This document shows, in pieces, positions 35,663-43,642 of a stretch of 64,000 nt of DNA (position 1 is the first letter of the stretch; every line of letters begins with the position of its first letter). The notes beneath the pieces are model-generated. The model saw nothing but the letters and a program-made list of their open reading frames with translations, made no database searches and had not been told where the DNA came from. The DNA comes from Paenibacillus polysaccharolyticus (lineage in GTDB: Bacteria > Bacillota > Bacilli > Paenibacillales > Paenibacillaceae), in the NCBI RefSeq assembly GCF_900102085.1, contig NZ_FMVM01000002.1, forward strand, positions 431,616-495,615, read 5' to 3'. The translations under genes and the position numbers were made by a program.

Positions 35663-36880
35663 TTGAATCCAAATGAATCTAATGAGACGAATGAGAGCAA
35701 CGAGACCTCTAGCCCAGATTTTTTCACAGCATCATTTACTCAAAATCCTTATCCGGTATATGAAAAATTAAGAAAAGATGACCCCATCTTTAAAGTCATG
35801 TTTCCGAGTGGAGAGTTTGGCTGGATCATTTCTCGATATGAGGATGCTGTTCAGATTTTGAAAGATTCCCGTTTCAGCAAAGACATCGTTAAGCGCTATG
35901 GGGCGGACGGACAGAGTATTTTCTCTAGTAACATGTTGTTCTCCGATCCACCTGATCATCGTCGTTTGCGAGGTTTGGTACAGAAGGCTTTCACGCCAAA
36001 ACTTGTCGCAGATATGAGAAGCCATATTCAGAGCATTGCGGATGTTCTGCTCGACGAGCTACCTTCCCAAGAAACAATGAATCTTATAGATGACTTTGCT
36101 TTTCCGCTACCTATTATTGTCATCAGTGAAATTCTAGGCGTGCCGGCAGAGGATCGGGATAAATTCCGCATGTGGTCCAACACTGTTATTGAGGCTTCCA
36201 CCGGCCAGAATGCAGAACTGTTCCAACAACATGAACGAGAGTTCACCGAATATTTGACCGCTTGGTTCGCCAAAGTACGTCAAGAGCCTGGTCAAGATCT
36301 GATCAGCCAGCTTGTTATTGCTGAAGAATCCGGGGAACAGTTGACCGAAAAAGAATTGCTCGGTGTGGTCTCGCTGCTTATCATTGCTGGACATGAAACC
36401 ACAGTAAATCTTATTGGAAACGGTATTTTGGCTTTACTTGAGCATCCGGAACAAAGAGATTTGTTAATTCAGAAACCTGAACTGATCCATCAAGCCATCG
36501 AAGAGATGCTGAGATATAACGGACCGGTTGAGTTCAGCACTTCACGCTGGGCTTCAGAAGATATAGAGTTCCGTGGGCAGCAGATTGCCAAAGGTGAACT
36601 TGTAATTGTCGCGCTCGATTCAGCTAATCGTGATGAAGAGCAATTCAAAGACCCGGATGTGTTCGATATCACACGTGAGAAAAGTGCGCACCTCGCTTTT
36701 GGCAAAGGTATTCATCTCTGTCTCGGTGCACCGCTGGCCCGACTTGAAGGCGAAATTGCCGTAAGTACGCTGATCAATCGCTTTCCTAACATGAAGTTGC
36801 AGATCGATGTCGATACACTGGAATGGAGACCGGGCATGATCGTTCGCGGCGTCAAGGAAATACCGGTGCTCCTGAAATGA
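35663..36880 (+). CDS. Cytochrome P450
   Basis: 405 aa from TTG at 35663, after AAGGAGAGGAG. All P450 landmarks are present: I-helix AGHETT (~243), ExxR in EEMLRYNG, heme-binding FGKGIHLCLGAPLAR with the ligand Cys at ~352. Soluble class I type, similar in layout to Bacillus/actinomycete CYP107-like enzymes, so a ferredoxin and reductase from elsewhere are required. The first 15 residues are a Asn/Glu/Ser-rich tail (NESNETNESNETSS). Its stop overlaps the next gene by ATGA. Confidence 0.93.
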   Translation: MNPNESNETNESNETSSPDFFTASFTQNPYPVYEKLRKDDPIFKVMFPSGEFGWIISRYEDAVQILKDSRFSKDIVKRYGADGQSIFSSNMLFSDPPDHRRLRGLVQKAFTPKLVADMRSHIQSIADVLLDELPSQETMNLIDDFAFPLPIIVISEILGVPAEDRDKFRMWSNTVIEASTGQNAELFQQHEREFTEYLTAWFAKVRQEPGQDLISQLVIAEESGEQLTEKELLGVVSLLIIAGHETTVNLIGNGILALLEHPEQRDLLIQKPELIHQAIEEMLRYNGPVEFSTSRWASEDIEFRGQQIAKGELVIVALDSANRDEEQFKDPDVFDITREKSAHLAFGKGIHLCLGAPLARLEGEIAVSTLINRFPNMKLQIDVDTLEWRPGMIVRGVKEIPVLLK

Positions 36881-37242
36881 GCAATTTCTTGTTCGTGGTG
36901 TTCCTGTTGATTATTCCGATTCTGTGGTCCAAACTCAGCAATCTTCAACGTCAAGTGCATGAACTGAAATCAGAGGTAGAGCGACTTCAAAGCGGTTCGT
37001 CTGTCGATGCAAATCGTTTTGCTATCAACGCTTCTTCTGTCCAAAATGCTTCATCATTTTCTTCATCTACAAGCACAGACTCTTTTCCTCAGAGCGGATT
37101 CGACATGAATACGGAGTTGGATCAGGAATTGCTTGCAATGGTACGGGGTGGAAACAAAATTCAAGCCATTAAAAAACTTCGTGAAGCCCGCAGCCTTTCT
37201 TTAAAAGAAGCGAAAGATTATGTTGAAGCATTAGATCGATAG
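36877..37242 (+). CDS. Membrane-anchored protein with ribosomal L7/L12 C-terminal-like domain
   Basis: 121 aa, ATG at 36877 inside the P450 stop (ATGA), so translation is probably coupled. Residues 1-17 are a membrane helix (FLFVVFLLIIPILW), then a short coiled coil (LQRQVHELKSEVERLQ), a Ser-rich linker and a C-terminal domain LLAMVRGGNKIQAIKKLREA then LSLKEAKDYVEAL. The last is the L7/L12 C-terminal fold (GLKEAKxxVE) used here outside the ribosome. Function unknown. Confidence 0.8.
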   Translation: MSNFLFVVFLLIIPILWSKLSNLQRQVHELKSEVERLQSGSSVDANRFAINASSVQNASSFSSSTSTDSFPQSGFDMNTELDQELLAMVRGGNKIQAIKKLREARSLSLKEAKDYVEALDR

Positions 37243-37259
37243 TATCGCCCTCAAAATGG

Positions 37260-37300
37260 AAGAGGAACTGAGCGGATTAACGCATACAGTTCCTCTTTTG
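37260..37300 (+). terminator. Terminator after the P450 operon
   Basis: Eleven-base-pair stem AAGAGGAACTG (37260-37270)/CAGTTCCTCTT (37287-37297) then T4. It could also serve the convergent SDR gene ending at 37329. Confidence 0.75.
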
Positions 37301-37328
37301 AGTACTCTTTTTCATAGTGCCTGACTTC

Positions 37329-38084
37329 TTACTGAGCAGTTACCGCACCATCGATCGGATATACAGCTCCGTTGATGTACGGTGCATCGTTTCCAAGCAG
37401 GAAAGAAACCAGATTAGCGATTTCTTCCGGCTTACCGAGACGTCCGGATGGAATGCTATCTACTGTAGCTTGGAAAACCTCCGGATTATCTTTACCGAAT
37501 TGAACAACCATCGGTGTCTCTATCGTCCCTGGAGCAATCGCATTCACGCGAATGTTCTCCTTGCCATATTCAATCGCTGCTGTGCGCGTCAAACCAACAA
37601 CACCATGTTTGGTCGCCGCATACGGAGCAACTGCCGGAACACCCACAATTCCAGCGGTAGAAGCTGTATTCACAATGGAACCTCCACCCGTTTTGAGCAT
37701 TTCGGTAATGACATATTTTAATCCGTAAAATACGCTTCTCAAATTAATATCAATAATCTGGTCAAATTGCTCAATGGTATGTTCGATTAATTTGATCCCT
37801 GGGCCGGCAATTCCCGCATTGTTGAAAAACATATCAATCCGGCCAAACTCTTCAATCGTCTTTTTCACATAATTCTCTACCTCAGCAGCTTTACTTACAT
37901 CGGCCTGAACAAAAATTGCCCTGCTACCCAGCTGTTCAATCTGCTTCACCGTTTCAAGACCTGTCTTTTCCACCAAATCTACGACAACGATGGAAGCTCC
38001 CTGCTCCGCTAGTTTCAGTGCTGCGGCTTGACCTAATCCACTTCCTGCTCCCGTAATGATGGCTACTTTTCCTGCGTGACTCAT
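37329..38084 (-). CDS. Short-chain dehydrogenase/reductase
   Basis: 251 aa, ATG at 38084. Classical SDR: cofactor loop TGAGSGLG (12-19), VVDL at the end of strand 2 favouring NAD+, NNAG, catalytic Ser in NTASTAG, and YAATK. The C-terminal INGAVYPIDGA is typical of glucose 1-dehydrogenase-like SDRs. The substrate is not determined by sequence. Single gene, convergent with the P450 operon. Confidence 0.9.
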   Translation of the reverse strand: MSHAGKVAIITGAGSGLGQAAALKLAEQGASIVVVDLVEKTGLETVKQIEQLGSRAIFVQADVSKAAEVENYVKKTIEEFGRIDMFFNNAGIAGPGIKLIEHTIEQFDQIIDINLRSVFYGLKYVITEMLKTGGGSIVNTASTAGIVGVPAVAPYAATKHGVVGLTRTAAIEYGKENIRVNAIAPGTIETPMVVQFGKDNPEVFQATVDSIPSGRLGKPEEIANLVSFLLGNDAPYINGAVYPIDGAVTAQ

Positions 38085-38254
38085 GATGATCTCCTCCGAT
38101 TATGTGTCATTTGTGATCGTACCTATTCATTCCTCGGCCTTATATGGATGAGCTATGTAGGTCAGCAAGGACATGACTCCTTCCTGACTTTACCTATTTT
38201 AATAAACAATTGATTTAAAAACAAACTAAATTATATCAACCCATATGATTTTGC

Positions 38255-39982
38255 TTACCGAAGCAAGTTCGTTTTCGCAAGCTCAATTAATTCATCGCCA
38301 CGGCCATTCAGAACGGCTTTCATCATCCATAACGTGAATCCTTCCGCTTGTTTTATATTAATTTTCGGTGGCAGGGACAGCTCCTGGCGATTCACAACAG
38401 CGTCGATCAATACCGGGCCATTGTGTTGCAACGCGCGCTCCATGGCTCCCTCAAGCTCGGCAGGATCTTCTACGCGTATGCCTTCAATGCCCATTGCTTG
38501 TGCCACCATCGCGAAGTTTGGATTCACAAGCTCTGTCCCCGATTCGAGGAAACCGGCAGCTTTCATCTCCAGCTCTACAAAGCTGAGTGCACCATTGTTA
38601 AACACAACTACTTTGACTGGGAGGTTATGCTGCTTCAGCGTGAGCAGATCTCCCATAAGCATCGCTAATCCCCCATCTCCGGACAACGAGATGACCTGCC
38701 TTCCAGGATCAGCAACCTGAGCACCAATGGCCTGAGGCAGTGCATTGGCCATCGTTCCGTGATTGAATGAACCCAGTAATCTGCGGTTACGGCTCATCTG
38801 AATATAACGTGCAGCCCATACCGTTGGTGTCCCCACATCACAAGTGAAGATTGCATTTTCCGCGGCGGTATCACTGATCACTTTGGTTAAATATTGCGGA
38901 TGAATAGGCTTTTTACCTGGTTTGCCCACCGCAAGCTCGTCCAAATCCTCCCGTACTTTCGTATAATGCTTCACGCTTTTACGCAGATGTTTGTCACTAT
39001 GTTCAGCCGTGAGGTATGGAAGCAGCGCTTGAATCGTCGCCTTGATGTCGCCACACACGCCATAATCCAGTTTGGTTCGCCGCCCTAAATGCGAGGTTTG
39101 AATATCCACCTGTAACACCGTCGCATCTTCTGGGAAAAACTGACGGTACGGGAAATCCGTTCCGAGCATAAGGAGCACGTCACAGTCCATCATGGCATGG
39201 TATCCCGAAGAATATCCGATTAAGCCTGTCAGCCCTACTGAATAAGGATTGTCGTATTCTAAGTACTCTTTCCCTCGAAGCGCAATAACCATAGGGGATT
39301 TCAATCGATCACAGAGCTCCAGCAGTGGTTCACGAGCCCCCGCACATCCTGCCCCGCATAAAAGCGTAATTTTTTTGTCCTGATTCAAGTACTCCGCCAG
39401 TTTGGCGAGTTCGGGTTCAGAAGGATGTACAACCGGATGTGGTGCATGGTATACATGCTCAGGAACAGGCAGATCAGCAGCTTCAAGTCCAGCAACATCG
39501 CCCGGAAGCACAATGACAGACACACCGGAACGTGCTACTGCTGTCTGCATCGCCATTGTGAGCGAACGAGGCATCTGCTTGGCTGTCGTGATCACTTCAC
39601 AATAATGGCTGCATTCCTGGAACAAATACTCTGGATGAGTCGCCTGAAAATATTCACTGCCAATCTCGTCACTTGGAATGTGAGCAGCAATGGCCAGAAC
39701 CGGCACACGGTTTCGATGGCAATCATAGAGTCCGTTAATAAGATGCATATTCCCAGGCCCGCTACTACCTGCACATACGGCAATACTCCCACTTACTTGG
39801 GCATCTGCACCCGCTGCAAAAGCCGCTACTTCTTCATGTCTTACATGAATCCATTCAATTTTGCCCGACTTGCGGATGGAGTCGAGGACCGCATTCAACG
39901 AGTCTCCAACAATGCCGTATATCCGGTGAATTCCCGCATTTAATAAAGCTTCGACAAGGACGTCTGCTATCGTTTTTTTCAT
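38255..39982 (-). CDS. poxB: Pyruvate oxidase/quinone-dependent pyruvate dehydrogenase (PoxB-like)
   Basis: 575 aa, ATG at 39982 (AAGGAGTGAC upstream). Decarboxylates pyruvate to acetate and CO2 using thiamine diphosphate and FAD. N-terminal PYR domain with the activating Glu in HVRHEEVAAFAAGAD and SSGPGNMHLINGLYDCHRNR, a central FAD domain, and a C-terminal PP domain with GDGGLAMLMGDLLTLK…VVVFNN. The C-terminal tail GRGDELIELAKTNLLR matches the membrane-binding end of E. coli PoxB, so it probably docks to the membrane and donates electrons to quinone. B. subtilis YdaP is the closer named relative. Confidence 0.88.
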   Translation of the reverse strand: MKKTIADVLVEALLNAGIHRIYGIVGDSLNAVLDSIRKSGKIEWIHVRHEEVAAFAAGADAQVSGSIAVCAGSSGPGNMHLINGLYDCHRNRVPVLAIAAHIPSDEIGSEYFQATHPEYLFQECSHYCEVITTAKQMPRSLTMAMQTAVARSGVSVIVLPGDVAGLEAADLPVPEHVYHAPHPVVHPSEPELAKLAEYLNQDKKITLLCGAGCAGAREPLLELCDRLKSPMVIALRGKEYLEYDNPYSVGLTGLIGYSSGYHAMMDCDVLLMLGTDFPYRQFFPEDATVLQVDIQTSHLGRRTKLDYGVCGDIKATIQALLPYLTAEHSDKHLRKSVKHYTKVREDLDELAVGKPGKKPIHPQYLTKVISDTAAENAIFTCDVGTPTVWAARYIQMSRNRRLLGSFNHGTMANALPQAIGAQVADPGRQVISLSGDGGLAMLMGDLLTLKQHNLPVKVVVFNNGALSFVELEMKAAGFLESGTELVNPNFAMVAQAMGIEGIRVEDPAELEGAMERALQHNGPVLIDAVVNRQELSLPPKINIKQAEGFTLWMMKAVLNGRGDELIELAKTNLLR

Positions 39983-40135
39983 AATGCTTAGTCACTCCTT
40001 TATAACGTTATCTTGATTAGGTTTCCATCCCTTGAATATACCTATTCTTATACCCCAATATTTTGAAAAACGAATCAAAAGCATATGTCACTCCAAGTAT
40101 ATAAGCACAATCTGCGTTAACATCTGGAGAAAACT

Positions 40136-40170
40136 CAAAAAATCCGTTTACCTTGAAAGGCAAACGGATC
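40136..40170 (-). terminator. Terminator of the SDR gene at 40215
   Basis: Minus strand ATCCGTTTGCCTT (40169-40157)/AAGGTAAACGGAT (40154-40142) followed by T6. Confidence 0.8.
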
Positions 40171-40214
40171 ACTCTTGTTTTTCACACGATATCTATTCCT
40201 GAGAGCATAATTAA

Positions 40215-40976
40215 TCAAATGGCTGGCATAACATTTCCACCACTTACAGGGATATACGCTCCAGTGATAAAAGAGGACAAATCGGATGCTAGAAAAGCAA
40301 CGACATTTGCAATCTCCTGGTCTTCTCCCCTGCGTCTCAATGGTACGGATCGAGTATACGCCTCATCATGTCCCGGTTCACTTGTTCGGTCACGTTCACT
40401 AATTGTCCACCCCGGAGCTACTTGGTTAACCGTAATCTGATATTCGCCAACTTCCTTCGCTAACACACGATATACACCGTCCATTCCGCGTTTTCCTGCG
40501 GTATAGGCCGATTGATGGGCAAAATTTTGCATCGCGCATTCAGTATTAATCCCAATGAAGCGACCGGACCTCATTTCCTGCATCTGCGGAATGAAAGCTT
40601 TGGCAAGATATACACTCTGCATGACACATGATTCGAACTGGCTCAAGTAATCCTCTGGTGCTTGCTCCAGAACGGAAGTCCATTCGTATTGAATGACTGC
40701 ATTCGCAACGACGATATCCACATTACCCAGCGTATTTTGGATCGCATCTCGTATCCGAAATGCGGTATCCTGTTTAGTCATGTCACCTTGTACGATAACG
40801 GCCTGACGACCCATTGCTTCGATCTCGTCCTTAAGTTCTTTGGCCTTCATTTCGTTGTTTATGTAGTGCAGTGCCAGATTCGCGCCACAAGTTGCGAGTG
40901 TACGAGCAATCACTCTTCCCAATTGCCCCGTTGCCCCCGTAACTAATGCCGTTTTACCGGTTAAATCCAACTTCAT
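40215..40976 (-). CDS. Short-chain dehydrogenase/reductase
   Basis: 253 aa from ATG at 40976, with AAGGAGGTGA ten nt upstream; a GTG four codons earlier lies within the ribosome site and is rejected. Cofactor loop TGATGQLG. At the catalytic positions it reads NTECAMQNFAHQSAYTAGKR, i.e. YxxxK intact but the usual Ser replaced in the NTE segment; the NNAG motif is VANAV. The odd Ser position and NAG variant make its activity less certain. C-terminal TGAYIPVSGG is normal. Confidence 0.87.
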   Translation of the reverse strand: MKLDLTGKTALVTGATGQLGRVIARTLATCGANLALHYINNEMKAKELKDEIEAMGRQAVIVQGDMTKQDTAFRIRDAIQNTLGNVDIVVANAVIQYEWTSVLEQAPEDYLSQFESCVMQSVYLAKAFIPQMQEMRSGRFIGINTECAMQNFAHQSAYTAGKRGMDGVYRVLAKEVGEYQITVNQVAPGWTISERDRTSEPGHDEAYTRSVPLRRRGEDQEIANVVAFLASDLSSFITGAYIPVSGGNVMPAI

Positions 40977-41126
40977 GACCTGAGTCACCTCCTTATCCGT
41001 TTTACACTAAAACGATTTCGAAAAGTGAATTTTGGAATACTCGTGACGCCTGCATTTTCGGATATCAAGACTTCCTTTGGAGATTTTCTTGACTCTCAGT
41101 CCATTTTCAACGTTACTTTTGGATCT

Positions 41127-41435
41127 CTATTCACCATTGTGTTTCATAAAATCAATTTCCTGAAAACGGCTGACTTCCTTCTCCCAGCGCTCAGTAACAT
41201 ACTGACGGTGTACGGGATGATCATTATAAGCGTCATAAGCAGCCTGATCTGCAAACTCCATAGAAAACCCGTAATCAAACTCATTTTTTGCACTCACTTG
41301 GCGTAGGACCTGGAAATGTTCAACACCTGGAATTTCCGCAAGCGCTTCCTTACTTTCGTTCAAAAAAACTTCGGACTCCGCTGTATCTTTACCTGCATAA
41401 AGTGTAAATGTCACCATATGTGTAATTCTGCTCAT
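41127..41435 (-). CDS. Dabb-family (stress-responsive alpha/beta barrel) protein
   Basis: 102 aa from ATG at 41435, with GGAGGAGG 8 nt upstream. Dimeric alpha+beta barrel Dabb motif: THMVTFTLYAG start, EIPGVEHFQVLRQVS, FDYGFSMEFADQAAYDAYND and HPVHRQYV. Members are small stress proteins or act on aromatic/polyketide substrates; no function can be fixed here. Probably monocistronic. Confidence 0.88.
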   Translation of the reverse strand: MSRITHMVTFTLYAGKDTAESEVFLNESKEALAEIPGVEHFQVLRQVSAKNEFDYGFSMEFADQAAYDAYNDHPVHRQYVTERWEKEVSRFQEIDFMKHNGE

Positions 41436-41566
41436 CTCTGTTTCCTCCTCCACTATGTTCAGACTCTGTACTCTAGTTTACAACTGAATGCGCTGAAAGC
41501 GCAATATTTGGTTGAATAGAACCAATGAGCTTTCATACAAGAAACTAAGAAAACACAACCAAAAAC

Positions 41567-41600
41567 AAAAACCCCCGGAAATAACATTCCAGGGGTTGCT
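41567..41600 (-). terminator. Terminator of rpmE2
   Basis: Minus strand AACCCCTGGAA (41597-41587)/TTCCGGGGGTT (41580-41570), then TTTTGTTTTTGG. Confidence 0.85.
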
Positions 41601-41617
41601 CCTCATCTATAAGAGAA

Positions 41618-41869
41618 CTAGTTTTTGAGGTTGTATTTGCGGTTGAACTTGTCAACACGTCCACCGATATCCACGTTTCTTTGTTTACCAGTGAAGAACG
41701 GGTGGGATGCAGAGCTAGTATCTACACGGATAACAGGGTAAGTGTTACCGTCTTCCCATTCCATTGTTTCATTCGAGAACTTCGTGGAAGAAGCCAGGAA
41801 TTTGAAGTCAGCACTTGCATCGTAGAAAATAACGAGCTGTGTTTTAGGATGGATGTCAACTTTTGGCAT
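41618..41869 (-). CDS. rpmE2: 50S ribosomal protein L31 type B
   Basis: 83 aa, ATG at 41869. Standard L31[21 protein letters not shown], with the C-terminal [15 protein letters not shown]. It lacks the CxxC zinc site of L31 type A, so it is the zinc-independent version commonly induced when zinc is scarce. No TCGTAATnATTACGA box was seen in the ~90 nt upstream, so Zur control is not shown here, unlike the L33 gene at 59544. Confidence 0.96.
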   Translation of the reverse strand: MPKVDIHPKTQLVIFYDASADFKFLASSTKFSNETMEWEDGNTYPVIRVDTSSASHPFFTGKQRNVDIGGRVDKFNRKYNLKN

Positions 41870-42013
41870 AATCTATTTACACTCCTTTAATATGGGTACT
41901 TCCTAGAATCAAACTAAATTTTATTATACTCTTTTTTTGCACGAAGTACCAGCAAGAATTGACGAAAAGACAAAAAAATTATAATCCATGCGAGTGGGTA
42001 TCTAAATCCATCA

Positions 42014-42280
42014 TTACGCCGGGCCTTTTTCCAGTACATGCAATATGTACTCGAGCGCCTCGAGTTCGTCCCTTCCTCTCGTCTGTAATCGAACCATACT
42101 GCCGTTTCGAAGCGGAAGTAATGCCATGCCTAGCAGGCTCTTTACATCTACACGATGTTCATGATCAGCCTCCGTGTAAGACAATGATATGTCCGAAGCA
42201 AAACGTGACGCTTGAGAGGATACCGACAGTAACTCATCCCGATGAAAATCCGCGTGAATCATAAATTCATGTGTTCTCAC
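42014..42280 (-). CDS. HPr-fold protein lacking the PTS active-site Arg and Pro
   Basis: 88 aa from GTG at 42280 (AAAGGAA about ten nt upstream; TTG at 42289 possible). It matches HPr along its length (SQASRFASDISLSY, VDVKSLLGM, TRGRDELEALEYIL). In HPr the phosphorylated His15 lies in IHARPAT; here the segment is DFHRDELL, so the His is kept but Arg17 and Pro18 are not. Ser46 is present (VKSLLGM). Like Crh, it might be phosphorylated on Ser by HPr kinase and act in catabolite control without carrying PTS phosphate. No ptsI is nearby. Confidence 0.8.
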   Translation of the reverse strand: MRTHEFMIHADFHRDELLSVSSQASRFASDISLSYTEADHEHRVDVKSLLGMALLPLRNGSMVRLQTRGRDELEALEYILHVLEKGPA

Positions 42281-42430
42281 AACCTTCAATTCCTTTCGCC
42301 AAAATATGAGTACCTGTAATTATGTGTTTTCATTTATATATTAAAATCAACATGAATTATACCATGTGCTGGCAGGTTGTCCATGCCTTTAATGCGGAAA
42401 AAACAAAAAATTACGACTACTCCCGTTACA

Positions 42431-42468
42431 ATTAAAAAAAGGTCCTGTACACATATGTGTACAGAACC
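42431..42468 (-). terminator. Terminator of the polyol dehydrogenase gene
   Basis: Minus strand GGTTCTGTACACA (42468-42456)/TGTGTACAGGACC (42453-42441) followed by T7. Confidence 0.85.
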
Positions 42469-42483
42469 CACACTCTTTTCTTA

Positions 42484-43551
42484 TTACATACCGTTCGGGT
42501 AAACCATCACTTTAAGACTACCGCTTTTGTTATGCAGCGCCCTCTCCATTGCCTGTTGTGTCTCTTCAAGGGGGTATCGATCGGTGATCAAAGACATCAC
42601 ATCATGCTGTCCCGAACTTAAAAAGGCTACCCCCGCAGGATACGTATTGGCATAACGGAATATGCCATAGATATCGACTTCATTGTCGGCAATAAACGGT
42701 ACATTAATTGCAATCTCATCCTGGGCAGGCAATCCAACAATGGCCAGCTTACCACCTCTGCGAAGAGAATATAGCGCCGACTGCAGTGCTTTGGGATTAC
42801 CTGCCGTCTCCCAGGCTGTATCCACTCCGATGCCCTCGGTAATTTCCCGAATCACAGCAAGCGCATCCTCATGACGCACATTGATGGTGTGCGTTGCTCC
42901 CATCCGGCGTGCGGCCTCAAGCCGGACTTCCTCTAGATCCGTGACAATGATGGTCTCTACTCCGAAGGATTTCGCTGCCGCAACAGCCATCAGTCCGACG
43001 GGGCCCATGCCCATAATAGCCAGTGTCGTTCCTGGAGCCAGTTTACTCCTGCGAGCCGCATGAATACCAACGGAAAACGGTTCATTCATGGCTGCTTCCT
43101 CAAAGGTCAGGTGATCCGGGATTGGAAATACCATATCCTCTCGTATGACCATGTACTGCACAAATGCTCCATCGACCGGAGGGGTTGCCAGGAATTGAAC
43201 TTCAGGACACAGATTGTAACGTCCTTCCTTACAAGCTGTACAGCGTCCGCAAGTCACTCCAGGTTCAATGGCAACTCGCTCCCCCACCTTCACTCGGGCA
43301 ACGTCTGCACCAACCGCAACGATAATCCCCGCACATTCATGGCCAAGAATAATCGGTTTCTCCACAACAAATCTGCCAATGCGACCATGCTCAAAATAGT
43401 GTACATCAGATCCACAAACGCCTACGGCCATAACCTTAATGAGCACTTCATTGGATGAAGGTCTGGGAACAGGTTGATCTTCAATGATAATATGTCCAGG
43501 CTTTGTCATGACTGCAGCCTTCATCTTTACGGGCAGTTCGTGTTCACTCAT
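42484..43551 (-). CDS. Zinc-dependent polyol dehydrogenase (sorbitol/xylitol type)
   Basis: 355 aa from ATG at 43551, with AAGGAGGAGA upstream; earlier in-frame ATGs lie inside or before the ribosome site. MDR superfamily. Catalytic zinc ligands: Cys in GVCGSDVHYFEHGRIG, His-Glu in GHECAG. Structural zinc motif CGRCTACKEGRYNLC with four Cys. NAD loop GMGPVGLMAV with Asp in TDLEE for NAD+. This is the sorbitol/xylitol dehydrogenase subgroup, oxidising a polyol to a ketose. It lies 91 nt downstream of aguA on the same strand, consistent with xylan-derived pentose metabolism. Confidence 0.9.
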   Translation of the reverse strand: MSEHELPVKMKAAVMTKPGHIIIEDQPVPRPSSNEVLIKVMAVGVCGSDVHYFEHGRIGRFVVEKPIILGHECAGIIVAVGADVARVKVGERVAIEPGVTCGRCTACKEGRYNLCPEVQFLATPPVDGAFVQYMVIREDMVFPIPDHLTFEEAAMNEPFSVGIHAARRSKLAPGTTLAIMGMGPVGLMAVAAAKSFGVETIIVTDLEEVRLEAARRMGATHTINVRHEDALAVIREITEGIGVDTAWETAGNPKALQSALYSLRRGGKLAIVGLPAQDEIAINVPFIADNEVDIYGIFRYANTYPAGVAFLSSGQHDVMSLITDRYPLEETQQAMERALHNKSGSLKVMVYPNGM

Positions 43552-43642
43552 ACGCATTCTCCTCCTTATGCATGTCAGTGCTGTCTCTCGTTTCAAAGAA
43601 AACATTGCGTACTTTCGTACATTTTTATTTCATGCATGATTA

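Noticed and set aside
37317..37721. 134-codon plus-strand frame
   Set aside because: Antisense of a clear SDR gene, without SD or family resemblance.
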